Source: Oidiodendron maius Zn (lineage: Eukaryota > Ascomycota > Leotiomycetes > Myxotrichaceae). From it: a DNA stretch of 64,000 nucleotides. The notes beneath the pieces are model-generated. The model ran no database searches, was not told the origin of the DNA, and saw only the letters and a program-made list of their open reading frames with translations. Both the position numbers and the translations under genes were made by a program. The DNA lies in contig KN832875.1 in assembly GCA_000827325.1 (NCBI GenBank), positions 1,798,001 to 1,862,000 on the forward strand. Direction: 5' to 3'. Below are positions 11,165-22,644 of this stretch, piece after piece. Numbering within the stretch: the stretch's first letter is position 1; each line of letters opens with the position of its first letter.

Positions 11165-14100
11165 CTAAGCAAAAGTCGGTCTCCTCTTTCCCACAATGCT
11201 CCCAGTAGTGGTATCGTCAATGCCCTCCCATGGCAAGTCCAATTCGGAATCATCATCTTCGCCATCGTTGCCTGCATTGTTGTCGTTCTGCTCCTGTGTC
11301 TCTTTATTGGCATCCTTTTTTGATGTTTTAGTAAATTCGTTGGGATCAATGCCGATACTTAGGAGCGTGACCTCAATATCCTCCTCACTCATTTGCTGAC
11401 CAGATAGTTTTTGCCCTTCTAGGACATCATACAATGCATAGATTTGGTCAGATTTCACGTCAATGGCTTTGAGAAGTTCATCAAGATGCTTCTTCAGTGC
11501 TTTGCGCTGGCGCATCCCCAGTGACGAGTCATGCTTGTTGTATGCGGCCTGAACTCTTGAAAGTTCAACCTTGAGATGTGCGACTTCATCCTTAAGGCCT
11601 TTGATAACAATTGCCAGAGCTAGTCCAGGGTGTACAGCCGGGCGAGTTGTTGGCTCCTCTTCATAAGGAGCAGGGACAGGCATGCGATCAGAAACTGGAA
11701 TCGGTTTCGGGACGTGTACCTTTGACTTTAACTCAGACTTAGCATCGAAGGAAACGACACGACTGCAGACAGTGCAATTTTTGCCATCGTGCTTGCAAAG
11801 GCCGTCGAGAATGCGACGGGCGTTGGTTGAGAGGACAGGATACTCAGTTACACGATTATAGATGGTGGAGGCAATATCCGGAATTATGAACTCAGATGTC
11901 ATGTCGTCCATATCAGTACGGCGACCTCTGAGAGGGGCATTAACAGCACTATCAGAGTGTCGACGACGGTGCAGGACAGTAGATGCACTGTTGTGCTCAT
12001 TGTCAGCATGTTCATGATGCTTCGAGCTTCTGACACTCAAGCGACCGGTGAGATCAAACTCATCCTGATTCACCGTGCGATTATTCTTCAGAATTCCAAC
12101 TGGCACCTTGAGAGAGAGTGCTTGTGAAGAGGCTGCAGATCGGACTGACTGAGCGGTATGATTGGTAGTGTCTTGTATTGCAGCCGGTGCGGCTTCTGTC
12201 TCCCTCTTCATTGTCCTCGACACTCGGAGAAGTTGGCGAAGATTAGCCATAAAATCCGGACCGACAATGCTTGCATATTCAGAGCCATCTAGAGTGCTGC
12301 CGTCTTGGTCGACGGTTTCAACTTTTGGTCTGTGGACAGTAGTTTCGGCTGTACTCTCTTCATTATAAGACTCTTCTGCATTTATACTTTTATCGACGGA
12401 CTGCGGCTCTTGTAACTCTTCGTGAGTACTCTGATGAGATTTTGGCCGGAGGGAAGGCTCAGCTGGTCTTGACTTGTCCGTTTTGCCGGCGAAGTGATTG
12501 TTGGCAGTAGATCCATTCTCAGCAACCGCCTTGCGCTTACTCTTAACTGGGCGAGTTGACTTTGAAACTTTTCGAGATGCGGCCATAATACTAAGTTCGA
12601 GGGTGTTATTCCGTATCTCCTGCGTTGCTTCCTGAACTTCTCCGAGGATTTCAAGTTGCCGACGAATCTTCCTCTTAAGGGATGACTCCTTCCTGCCCCA
12701 GCTCAGGGCATTTTCCTCGATCTCACTACCAAGCTGAGAGAGCTTGGTCTTAAGAGATGCAACTTCTTGTTTCAAAGCTTGTTCTCCTACTCTCCAGCCA
12801 TTGGTGTCCATTCCATCCTCCTCTATATATTCCTTTAGCTGGAGTCGAAGAGACTCATTCTCCTCCTTCAAATCATCGTTCTCGGCTCTCAGTTGTTCAA
12901 GGAGTCTTTCAGCTTGGGCAAATTGCTTTACGGCGTGATCTCGCTCGGTTGTGTTTGTTTTGAGACGAAGTTCTTGATTCGAGGCCTTGTGGCGAGACTC
13001 GTCCAGAAGACTCTGTAGGGAAGCTACATGTGCTTGTAGTTCTAATGAGATCAGCGAGGCATACGGACATATTGGTGACACTTACTCGCTGTCTCAGCAA
13101 TGACATTCCTGTCACGATCGTTATCGCTTCCTCCGTCAGCGATTCCTAAAGCGCTATCAGAACGGCGGCGTCTCTCAAACTCCTTCATCTTAGTCTGCAA
13201 CTGAAAGTTATCTCGTTTGAGATCATTCACGATTTTCTCAGAATCCGCCTTTTCGGTTTCTAACTGAGCAACCCTTGACTTCAACAACTCCACAGACAGG
13301 TAAATATCCTCTTCCTCGATAGGTACTTCAATGCCATCTACATCGTCAAACTTGCCCGAAAATCTATTTAGCGTTCGCGCTTGAACCATTCCCCCTCGAA
13401 CGATAACTGGGATACCGGCCGCCCCAGTCTCTGCCGAGACAATTTGGGAGAATTCCGTCGCGGCTGGCAGAATGAAGGACTGCTGTGTGGGATTGGGAGT
13501 GTTTGAGGCCCCAGTGTTTACCACCTGGAAACTCTTTCCCTGCCCCCTGGACGGTGTTGTATTGGAAGCTAGGCGAGACTTTGCGGCCAAGACGTCCTCG
13601 AGTTGATGTTTTTTTGATAGTGTGGTGGGCTGTTGAGCTTTAGACTGACTGCTGAAACGCGTACTTTTGGCCTGGAAGTTTCTATGGGCAGGACGAGGAT
13701 CTAAACTAATAGAGCCATTCGACTCATCGGCAACATAGGCATGCAACTCTGCAAGAGTTCTACGTTGGCCACCAGAAGCCAGACTAGCATTGGAGACGTA
13801 AGGAGAGCCAGTGGCCGACTTCTGGGCACTTGGAGGCAGGTTCTCCTTCTGAGAGAGGTTGCGGTGTTGGGATATGGTCGTTTTCTGGACACTACTGCGC
13901 TTGATGTCCTTGAGCATCGGGTCCATTTCCTCGTCGTGACCTCGGGGCGGAGAGCGGAGGACTTTGTATTCCCCGACGACAATTGGAGAGTCGAAATTGT
14001 CAGAGTAATCGAAGCGGGGGTTCCGGCTCGCGCCCCGTTGACGCGTTTTAGCTCCGCGGCCGACCTCTATGGACTCGGTATCCAGGGCGTCATCAATACT

Positions 14101-14415
14101 TCCCTGAGTAAAGTCTGGGAAAGCCTTGTCAAGGGCAGAGGTATTAATGACGAACTCTGGCTGCCGCGGAGCCCAGCGGCCGTACTTCTTCGCGGTGTCG
14201 CGCAGTTTAGGCAGTTTGGGATTCGTGTTAAAACTATCATTATCCAACTGGCGGGTGGACATTACGGCGTCGTCCTTCTCTGGATTGAAGTCAGTCAGGG
14301 TCGAATCAGTGCTGACAGTGCCGTGATTAGAGCCGGTCGAAGATGCGATGGAGTGATTCAGGTCTCTGGACATTTCCCGTAATAAACGGGACTTATGTCG
14401 TGATGGCGCCTCCAT
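11165..14415 (-). CDS. Cep57/Ppc89-like spindle pole body protein
   Basis: Two exons: 13086... in detail 13086-14415 and 11165-13041, joined in phase, giving 1068 residues. The intron is 44 nt. The N-terminal ~340 residues are disordered and Ser/Thr-rich. Coiled coils run at about 370-600 (VAQLETEKADSEKIVNDL, ASLQSLLDESRHKA, LRLQLKEYIEE). A disordered middle leads to a conserved helical block at about 910-990 (HPGLALAIVIKGLKDEVAHL, KALKKHLDELLKAIDVKSDQ), which resembles the Cep57 microtubule-binding domain. A C-x2-C pair lies at CKHDGKNCTVC. In fission yeast Ppc89 anchors spindle pole body components, and the family acts at microtubule-organising centres. The assignment is from domain layout, not a full alignment. 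The gene is divergent from the Bud27-like gene. Confidence 0.65.
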
Positions 14416-15040
14416 ATCAGCGCGTTCACGAATCTAGTATTGTAAGGGCCGTGTGTTAGGATTGTGTCATGCGGGTGCTATAAGATCTCGATGTGATGCT
14501 TTTGTTGATGATATACCCAACACGCGTCCTTCGAGGATCTGGGATGGTTTCGGAGCGTTCAAAATCCAATTAAAGTCAATCACAAGCTAATTGAGCAAGA
14601 TAGCCACGCGCATAGTCGAAGAGTGAGCGTGATTGCTGTCAGTTGAGGCGCAGGTCTATTGTGGTGAAGATGTTGTACAGTAGCACGAGATGCTTCAGCG
14701 TCGGAACGGTTGTGTTATGATTTCTCCCAATACGGAATAGCTTACCCCCTCCGAACGGGCGTTAGAGCCGCATTAAATTTGATCCGTCCAATAATATCGG
14801 CTTTGACTTCATGTTATTGAAATCGCCTCCTGGAAAGTGTCCACGAAGGAAAAATTATCATTCTTCTTGAGTCCAAATTCCTAACGCCTACACCCCTCGC
14901 TTGGACCTCCTTCTTGATAATCACTGCCAGCCTGATTCCAAGCTTGGCTCAGGGATTTGCTCCCCCCTAATATTTTAATCCTCCCTCCACTTCTATCGGC
15001 GCAAGCCAACTCCATACGGAGACCAATCCAGACTCCCAAG
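14416..15040. promoter_or_regulatory. Shared divergent promoter region
   Basis: 625 bp between the start codons of the Ppc89-like (minus) and URI1/Bud27-like (plus) genes, so both promoters must lie here. The plus-strand frame is open back to 14957, but only through a TTG start. The true ATG is at 15041, preceded by CCCAAG. No specific factor site is claimed. Confidence 0.5.
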
Positions 15041-16774
15041 ATGAGCGTAAGAGATAGCTTTTTGGATCTCGAGAGACACCGGCAGCTTCTCGAAGAGAAC
15101 ATTGAAAAACTCAGAAAGTCTCTCCGCCACTGGCAGACATGGGAGGCAGAATACGAAGGCCTCAAAGAAGAAATCTTAGCTGCAGATCCGCCACCTAACC
15201 GCCGACAACTAGTCACCCTCGCTCATGGATATGAAGCCGAACTTGTGAAGAGGAAGGAAGTTGACGACATCCTTGGCGTGGAGACCCGAGATGCCGCGCA
15301 AGTAGTAAATATATTGGATAGGCGGATCGATTACGTGGAACAGAATGTCAGGACCGTTCAGAAGCAGATTGAGGCGGCAGAGAACAAGCTGGCTGCTGCA
15401 ACAATCGTGAGCACACCGGACGCTATGAATGAGGACGGCCTCCCTTTGACTGAAATTGTGGAAGAGCTGGATGAGGAAGGGAATATTGTTTCCAGTCACA
15501 CCACAACTCCGGGAAGTGCGAAGCCACAACTCCTCGATGTCTTGAAGAAGGCTGGTGTAGAGATTCCGAAGACTCCAGGATCAGAATTGACGTCAGCCAA
15601 GAAGCCTACAAGCAAATATGATGGCGCCAAAGAGGTTTCTCCAGAAGTTGTAAAATCTACTAAAAAGGGTGTCAAATTTACAGAAGATACGAAGTCTGGG
15701 TCAGAAAGAACGATATCCCAATCCGCAAAACGACTAGAAGAAATTATGAAGGAAGCTAAAAAATCAGAAGAAAATCCAGCTGAACCACCAATAATACCGG
15801 CCAGCGAGTCAGCAGAAGATGCAGCACTTCGCAGAGACATGATACAATATGGACTACAAGAAGTCGGCGCTGTTGTTGCGGAACTGAATATTGAGGATGG
15901 CAGTGATTGGTCAGACGAGGAGTATGAGGATGCAGAGAGCAGTACGGACGATGAAGATGAGTTTGGTCGGTCTAGGGCCAGAAGGGTAGATGACGACCTT
16001 CGGCAAAGGATGATAGCACTTGAAGAGAGGCTCGGTGTTCGAATGATGGAGAACATTGGGAAGAGAGCGAGCGACTACGACGTTGTCCAGGAAGGCATCG
16101 GACGCATCACCGTCAACGGCAAGCCTGATAGCAGAGCCAAAAATGTGCCTCAAGAAATTTCTAATCACGAAGCTAATGCCACCAGCCTCTCTCTACCCCG
16201 CACCGCAATTACTAGGAAGTCAGTAAGATTCTCAGAAAATCTCGACGTCTCACCCGTGCCAAACCCGCCGCCTGCAACCCCTGCCCCTATTTCCAACCTA
16301 CCCATTTCAACCCCTGTCAGTGACATAGTAGAGCGGACGGCACCTACGGAGTCCAACACTCCAGCGGCAAAGAAACGGGCCTCCCGATTTAAATCGGAAC
16401 GAGCAGAAACGCCTACCCTTTTGAATGGTCCACCCACTGTTCCAAGCACAAATTCACTCACTCAGTTCATCAAATTTACCCCAGCGCAGGAACAACGCCG
16501 AACCGTGCCCAGTGGCCCTGAAGGAGCTACTTTAGCATCTACTGTCATAGAACGTGATCTGCCTCTTGACAGTGCTCAAGCACCTGACGAACTTGATCCC
16601 GACCTTCTGCACCAGGAAGTGGCCACCGAATATCACAAGATGCGGAATAGGATGATCCAACGGCAAGGTGGCTTTATGAAAGAGGAAGAGAGCGTGACCA
16701 TCCCATTTACAGAAGAAGAAGGTGGGCCAAAGAAATTGAGTAGGTTCAAGGCAGCGAGGCTAGCGAAGTCATAG
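15041..16774 (+). CDS. BUD27: URI1/Bud27 unconventional prefoldin
   Basis: Single exon, 577 residues from ATG 15041 (MSVRDSFLDLERHRQLLEEN). Residues 1-130 are a prefoldin alpha-type double coiled coil, including the middle hairpin segment (VDDILGVETRDAAQVVNILD). Next comes a disordered acidic region (DGSDWSDEEYEDAESSTDDE). A C-terminal DUF3835-like tail repeats the short motif KxVKFTED / KSVRFSENLD and ends RFKAARLAKS. URI/Bud27 proteins work with R2TP/HSP90 to assemble RNA polymerases and influence TOR-linked translation. The length is typical for filamentous fungi. The prefoldin fold and DUF3835 ending together make the call fairly safe; only-prefoldin relatives are the alternative. Confidence 0.8.
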   Translation: MSVRDSFLDLERHRQLLEENIEKLRKSLRHWQTWEAEYEGLKEEILAADPPPNRRQLVTLAHGYEAELVKRKEVDDILGVETRDAAQVVNILDRRIDYVEQNVRTVQKQIEAAENKLAAATIVSTPDAMNEDGLPLTEIVEELDEEGNIVSSHTTTPGSAKPQLLDVLKKAGVEIPKTPGSELTSAKKPTSKYDGAKEVSPEVVKSTKKGVKFTEDTKSGSERTISQSAKRLEEIMKEAKKSEENPAEPPIIPASESAEDAALRRDMIQYGLQEVGAVVAELNIEDGSDWSDEEYEDAESSTDDEDEFGRSRARRVDDDLRQRMIALEERLGVRMMENIGKRASDYDVVQEGIGRITVNGKPDSRAKNVPQEISNHEANATSLSLPRTAITRKSVRFSENLDVSPVPNPPPATPAPISNLPISTPVSDIVERTAPTESNTPAAKKRASRFKSERAETPTLLNGPPTVPSTNSLTQFIKFTPAQEQRRTVPSGPEGATLASTVIERDLPLDSAQAPDELDPDLLHQEVATEYHKMRNRMIQRQGGFMKEEESVTIPFTEEEGGPKKLSRFKAARLAKS

Positions 16775-17779
16775 AGCATCGATTTAAGACATATGCTATT
16801 AGCTCCACAAGAAAAAATACAGCTATACTGCATTCTCTTTTGATCCAAGGTATTCGACGTACAAATTATCGATTAGGCCGAAGCGCAGAGCCTTTCAACC
16901 TCTTTCCTTGGTTGACCCCCATCCTCTCTCTTGCTTCATCAAGTTCCTTTTGTATACAAGCTTCTCGCGGAACGCACTTTCTGACAATTGATGCGGAGCA
17001 GTAATCAATCTGCTATGGCATTACTGCAGTTCCAAGATTAAACATTAGGGCTCTCTGACGTCGTGACCCTTGGAAATTCAGTGGTTTCGGGGATTCGTTT
17101 CACCCTTTACATCTCAGGCTCTACTAACCAGCCTGAATTCGATCCAGAGCGGAGTCGCTTGACTGATTATGTATCTAGGAAGAGATAATGTTAGGTAACC
17201 ATTATGTTGTGGAAGTTAGAGACTAATTATGGTCCACGCTAGTGATAAGATTTGTTCCGCGGGAGGGAAGGGGGGGGGGTTGATGACGGATAAGATAGTT
17301 CTTTATCATCAGGATGTACACTTGATACAATGAACAATATGTCTATATCTAAATAACACGTAAGTTTCTATTCTGGATTAATTTATGCGAATATTTATTA
17401 CGTGGATTATTATAGATCTCATAAGCTAAAATCCTAAAAAATTGGCTAGCTAGACTGTTTTTAAGATTAGGGTTAATATCCATAAGTCAACTGACATAAC
17501 AATCCTATTCAGTGTAGCACATCTGGGAGCAATTTATTATCAGCAATGAATTTTCTGTTCAATTGGACCTCAAAGCCTCACCGTTTATAACCCGACACTC
17601 GCCATGATTTGTAGATGAAGAGTCCCAAGGACCACCCTCTACATCCAGTTAAAATATAAAATAATCTATTCATCAAGAATTTCCATTCCTTATCCTTGCG
17701 TTTTAGATACTATTTTCCCGGCCCGGTTTATTCGCTCGAACGCATGTGTCCAGCTGTAGATATATGCCAAATATGCACT
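16775..17779. other. AT-rich intergenic kilobase with a poly-G run
   Basis: About 1 kb with no credible coding frame between two gene 3' ends. It is AT-rich from about 17330 to 17700. A run of ten G sits at 17270-17279. No transposon ends are recognised. Confidence 0.5.
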
Positions 17780-19600
17780 TCATAAGATTGTCTGCCCATA
17801 TTCGTTCAGTTCTGTTGCTAGGTCAAATAAAGGTGAGTACTTTTTTGAACTAGCTTCCTCCAATTGCCATTCCAGGATATCGATATCCTGCATTACCATA
17901 ACAGAATGTGCTAAAGGTATTGCTTGCTTTATGCCAATGACTTCCCCAATTAGCATTAATCTACCCGCCACCCAGTCTCGCATCAGAGGTGAAACCATGC
18001 CGGTAACTGCGGCTGAGTACAATGGCCAAAGCAAAAGATGTCCGCTGACTGCTCTGGGAGGTTCCCGCAAGGCTGGGTCAAGTGCATTGTCATATCCGAG
18101 GCAGTATGGCACGCTTGCGCAAATATCATGCGCCAGTTGAACTAGCTTTGAATTAGATGCCAAAATCTGGTTTTCATATGCGCTGAATTTCTCGTTGTCC
18201 GAGGGAAGTGATGTCTTATGGCGCTGGAATAGATGATTTAATTGATCGACAACGAGTTCGTTGACGAGAATGCGAATACAGCGATAGCTGTTCCATACTT
18301 TTGCCACCCATATACTAGAGTACACATGGTAGTGATCTGCAAACACCTCGTCGGACCGTTCCTGGAGATTTACTGTTGTGTAGATGAATTGAGGTGGGCA
18401 TCGGGTAGCCCACTCCGCATACATCGCATCGAGAGCAATCAAGTCAGGTATTATGCTTTCGGAACTACCGTAGTCATGAAAAGAGCTCATAGAAGATCGT
18501 ATATCAGAGTATTTAATTGAGAGTTCCGCAAGATTTGATAGCGCCACTTGTTCAGGTGTTTCGAATTCATGGGCCAATTTCGACCACTCTATAATATATG
18601 GTGGTATTGGAGCATGACGCTGGATGCAATTAGTAATCTAAACTGCCGTCAACAAGAATACTGTAATTCTATTTAGAAGGAGTTTACCACTTGGCCCCTT
18701 AAGTTCACAAAGAGTTGGTGACCAATAGGAGACTCGAGTTGTTGCTTTCCACGAAGATTCAAAAGTGCGGCGGCACCATTGACATGTTTCGTCCATGATT
18801 CCATAGATTGACGGCTGTTACAAGTATTCACCTGCGAAATGTTAGGCTGGATGTGCCAAATGGCGGTTGGGGAATGAAGGGAGTCAAGTACTTCATACAA
18901 ACCTAGTAACATCACTGCAATGAGAGTTTGATCGGCTTTTGCATCTTCAATATTCCTCAATAACGAACTGACTAGTCGTAACGTCGCATTATACTTGGCT
19001 TGCGCCTGTGGTGAAATGTTCGAAGCTCCCCAGAAATGAGCCAATCCAACCATGCCAAGCGTGACTATGCTCTGAGACAATGCAATCCCAACTTCTTCAT
19101 TTGCGTATATTTCTGGCAAAAATTTGAAGTCCCCACCTCCATACTTATAGTCCTCCAGGACATAATTTCGGAAGAAGAAGCATGTCGCCTGGTCATCACC
19201 GGGTGTTCCTAGTTGGCGCCGGAGCATACTAGCTGAGGTTTGAACAGGTCTTGACAATTGGAATGTAGATTTAGTGAGAGATTTAGAAGTATCTGACGGA
19301 GTTTTCAATTCAACTACTGTGGAAGAGACGGTATTGGAGGAGTCGGCGATCTTCTTTAAATCTGCCTGGCGCTGACGCCTATTGCGGAGTCCTTGAGACT
19401 CATCCCGAAAACGAAGATCTGAAGGGTCCCGGTAGCCAGTACATTCTCTTCCTGCTCTCCTGCACTGAGAACAAGACGGCCTCAACGTATCGCACTGAAT
19501 CTGTTAGAGCCGTAACGCAAAAGCTTAAATTCTGCAGTACCTTCGTCCTCCGCAGTCTGCATTCAGCACAGGCCTTGCTAGGCTTCCCGCAGTACACCAT
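17780..19600 (-). CDS. Zn2Cys6 transcription factor (DUF3468/Fungal_trans_2 type)
   Basis: Three exons: 19541-19600, 18688-19494, 17780-18637, in phase, 574 residues. The binuclear cluster is split by the first intron. Cysteines are at 11, 14, 21, 28, 31 and 38, spaced C-x2-C-x6-C-x6-C-x2-C-x6-C (KACAECRLRRTK then CDTLRPSCSQCRRAGREC). A basic linker follows (RNRRQRQADLKK). The rest is a helical DUF3468-like regulatory region with ASMLRRQLGTPGDDQATCFF, AAALLNLRG and RHAPIPPYIIEWSKLAHEFE. Such factors bind CGG-containing DNA and control metabolic or secondary pathways. The target is unknown. The start ATG 19600 places the cluster at the extreme N-terminus, as usual in this subfamily. Confidence 0.88.
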
Positions 19601-20419
19601 GCTGAGTAATGTGCACAGCAAAAATGGCTTGAGCTGAGCTCAACGAAGAGAATTTGAGTAAAAGATACAGGACAAAGGAGGATTGCGAAAAGTTGAGCAC
19701 TTATATCAGGCACTGATGGAAGATTCCACTGGGCTGAGCCAATACAGACACGAGAAATCGAGGTCTGGTAGCATCATTGTTCGGTATAAAGCACAATGAT
19801 AGGTAGTATGAGATGACACAGCCAACTACCTAACTTTCTGACCATGCTTGAAAGACCATTAAGACCGGAAAGCGGTTTAGCGGGAGCCTCGAGAGTTCAA
19901 CCTAGATTTCAGCAGCCACCGTGCAGCAAAAGCTTAATGACGACACCACTATTCCTATTTTGGTACCAAATTGAGTAGCGCGATCGCTTGCTCAACACCC
20001 TGTCGATCTCGCTGATTTCCTCACCAATGTTTTCTGCTCTCTCTAACGCCAATGAATCGTCTGTTACGGGCACCGCCGAAACCGTTTACGAACTGGATCA
20101 GGCTATCACTTGAGCCTGCATACGAGGCTACGATGCTCAGTAAATATCGCAAGCCATCCAGTCGGCCTGCTGGCTGGTAGCCTAGCCAGGTTAACAGAAC
20201 GTTGAGCGTCATGTATGATATTGGCTTCACGAACTGGTGGTCTGAGTCCTCTCTTTCAACATGGGCGGTATATATAGTCTTGGAAAGTTCCATGCTCACC
20301 CCTTTCTTCCCGGGTTTCAGCACTCTCTTGCAACTTGCAACACCAGACGAACCTGGCATTTCATACCTCTACTTTTATTTTACTGTTCCGCAGATTTTTT
20401 TTTGTAGCTCAAACGCAAC
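19601..20419. other. Divergent intergenic region
   Basis: About 0.8 kb between divergent start codons of the zinc-cluster regulator and the DUF7702 gene, so it holds both promoters. A minus-strand frame at 20021-20359 has no family resemblance and was not called. A short T-run (20396-20403) precedes the membrane protein start. Confidence 0.5.
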
Positions 20420-21282
20420 ATGGTTTCTGCAGCCGAAAGCATCGCGATTGCGGAGCTCTGTGTCTACATCCCGATATTTATCCTTACTGTGATAGTGATG
20501 ATACGGCACGGCTTTCAGAGGCAGCTCGGATGGATCTACTTGGCTATATTCTGCATCATCCGTCTTGTTGGAGCCGGGTTTAAGATCGAGAGTGTGCACC
20601 ATCCCACAAACAAAACGGATACCGAGTGGTCTGCAATTCTCCAATCTGTTGGCCTAAGCCCTCTCTTGATGGCTAGCATGGGCCTGTTGAAGCGAGTGTA
20701 AGCTTTTCAGTTCTCAAGTCTGTGCGCAAGAGCGACTAGACTAACGTGGGTCATACTTGTAGAACGGATGAGGTCTCTAACCACATCCGATCCGACGGCC
20801 AGCTTCTGCCGGGGGGTGTGATCGGCAAGATCATCACCAATCGTGCCACGGCCAACTCTCGACGAAGCCGCGTCATTCAGATTGCACAGCTACCTATTAT
20901 GATTGCACTGATTCTGTGCATTGTCGGCGGAACGGATGAGTCGGGCTCCAGCGCCTCTGATATTGCAACTGGCAAGAGAGACACCAAGATTGGTGTTGTA
21001 ATCTTTCTCATCATATATCTGCTCCTTATAGCTCTCGCCATAATTACCATGAAAGACGTTGGAAATGCTCCCAAGGGCGAGAAGCGTGTCTATTTTGCTG
21101 TTCTTGGCGCTCTCCCCCTACTTGGAGTTCGTCTCCTCTGGAGCCTCCTGTCGAGTTTTTCGAGCAATCCGTCTTTCTCAATAACAAGTGGCAAACCTCT
21201 TGTCCAGTTCTTCATGGCTACACTAGAGGAGTTTGTTGTTGTTGTTTTCTATACTCTTGCTGGCCTTACCATAGTGCCCTGA
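20420..21282 (+). CDS. DUF7702-type seven-span membrane protein
   Basis: Two exons, 20420-20697 and 20763-21282, giving 265 residues. About seven hydrophobic spans are visible. They begin with AELCVYIPIFILTVIVMIRH and LGWIYLAIFCIIRLVGAGF, and end with FFMATLEEFVVVVFYTLAGL. The first loop carries the arginine/histidine-flanked pattern typical of this fungal family of integral membrane proteins of unknown function. The architecture is reminiscent of seven-span receptor-like proteins, but no biochemical role is known to me. The start is at the first ATG after a T-rich leader. The neighbouring zinc-cluster regulator is divergent, which hints at, but does not show, co-regulation. Confidence 0.75.
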
Positions 21283-22644
21283 ACGTTCATGGTCAATAAA
21301 TGTTAGACGCTGTGAGAATTGACATTACAATATACATGGCACGAAGTGGGAAAATGATACAAGAGCCATTTAGGCGTGAATAGCAGAGAGGATGTCTATA
21401 TTATGAAGATCTAGTGTCGAGTTAGAGTTAGAAATGTGCCAGCTGCTCATATTTTAATACAGAAGAACAGGCTATATCAGAATAGGACTCTTACGGAAAG
21501 GACTTTTTTTGCTTGATTCGTCAATTGTGGCTTCAGTCAAATCCGTACGTAAGCACTGAATCTGTGTGTTGGATAGTTCTTACACAACTACCAATAGTAT
21601 GGAAGTGCTTGCCGAGTTATGGTAAAGACTTAAGTGAACACCAAGGTACATTTTTGTCATATCACGTGACGATATCTTTACTTTGTGACCAGATAACCTT
21701 CTTTGACAGCCCTTGACCCTCTATATTGAACATGAGGCTATCTCGGAATCGTAGAAGATGGCAATACTTCACATGATTAGAAGCACTGTCCAGAGACGGA
21801 AATATCTGCGAGCAGCATGGGAAGGTAATCACGTGATATCCACTGTCTGACTTCCGCTCGTAGGCGTGAGAAAAGCTAAGCCTTCTTGGGACAGCTATTC
21901 GTAGCGCAACGTCCTCCACCATTTTGAGGTTCTCCTACGCTCTGTAAAGCCTCATGCCTGCAAAGCCCCATGCAAAGCTGCACAGGCAGGATTGTACGGT
22001 AAGTTTTCCTATGCACAGATTCGGTTCTTGCTGCGTGATTCGCTCCACATACTGCTTATTCTGGCAAGCTCGAAGTCGAGCCCGATCAATATCCCTTTCG
22101 GACCTCTCCTCCGAGCACGTCTATTTCGTAAACTGGATCACGTTCAGTAATATTCGCCGCTTGCTATCTGGATCCCTTTCTGCTCCAGATCTTGGCCGCC
22201 ACCTTTTCCACGGCTGGCCAGCTAGGTACTGCCGGTAGGCATGTCCAACATCTGAGCTCGGAGTGCATTTGCCCACCTAGTTGATACTGCACTCTAATCG
22301 GAAGCACGCCGGCCGGACTGCCGGTAGACCCGCAGCCAACAACAGTGTTCTGTCTCCCTTCTATTTGTTACGATCAGATGTCATTCCGACGTAAGGTGGC
22401 ATGCTAAATCCCGCCGAGAATCGTTGGAGTTGCGTTTCGCCTGATGTTTGCCTCTTGTCACTCAAGAAGGCCCCTTCTTCAGTATAGTACTGTCCCCTAG
22501 GTATATACTTGACTGGATGCGAGCTTTTTCAGCTGCCCACGTCAAAGCATATCAGCTCCGCGGCGGCCGATTCAAGCCTCGCAATCCCACAATCCTTCCG
22601 AGTCACACCTGAGAGATATTACGCCTATTCCAGATCAACCGATA
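21283..22644. other. Intergenic region with two TCACGTGA sites
   Basis: About 1.36 kb with no credible gene. The only regular signals are two CACGTG cores in a TCACGTGA context near 21661-21670 and 21828-21836, bHLH (Cbf1/USF-like) sites about 170 bp apart. They lie some 0.8-1 kb upstream of the next start codon. Functional relevance is unproven. Confidence 0.4.

Noticed and set aside
15041-15529. Long minus-strand frame over the Bud27-like gene
   Set aside because: Shadow of the plus-strand coding sequence.
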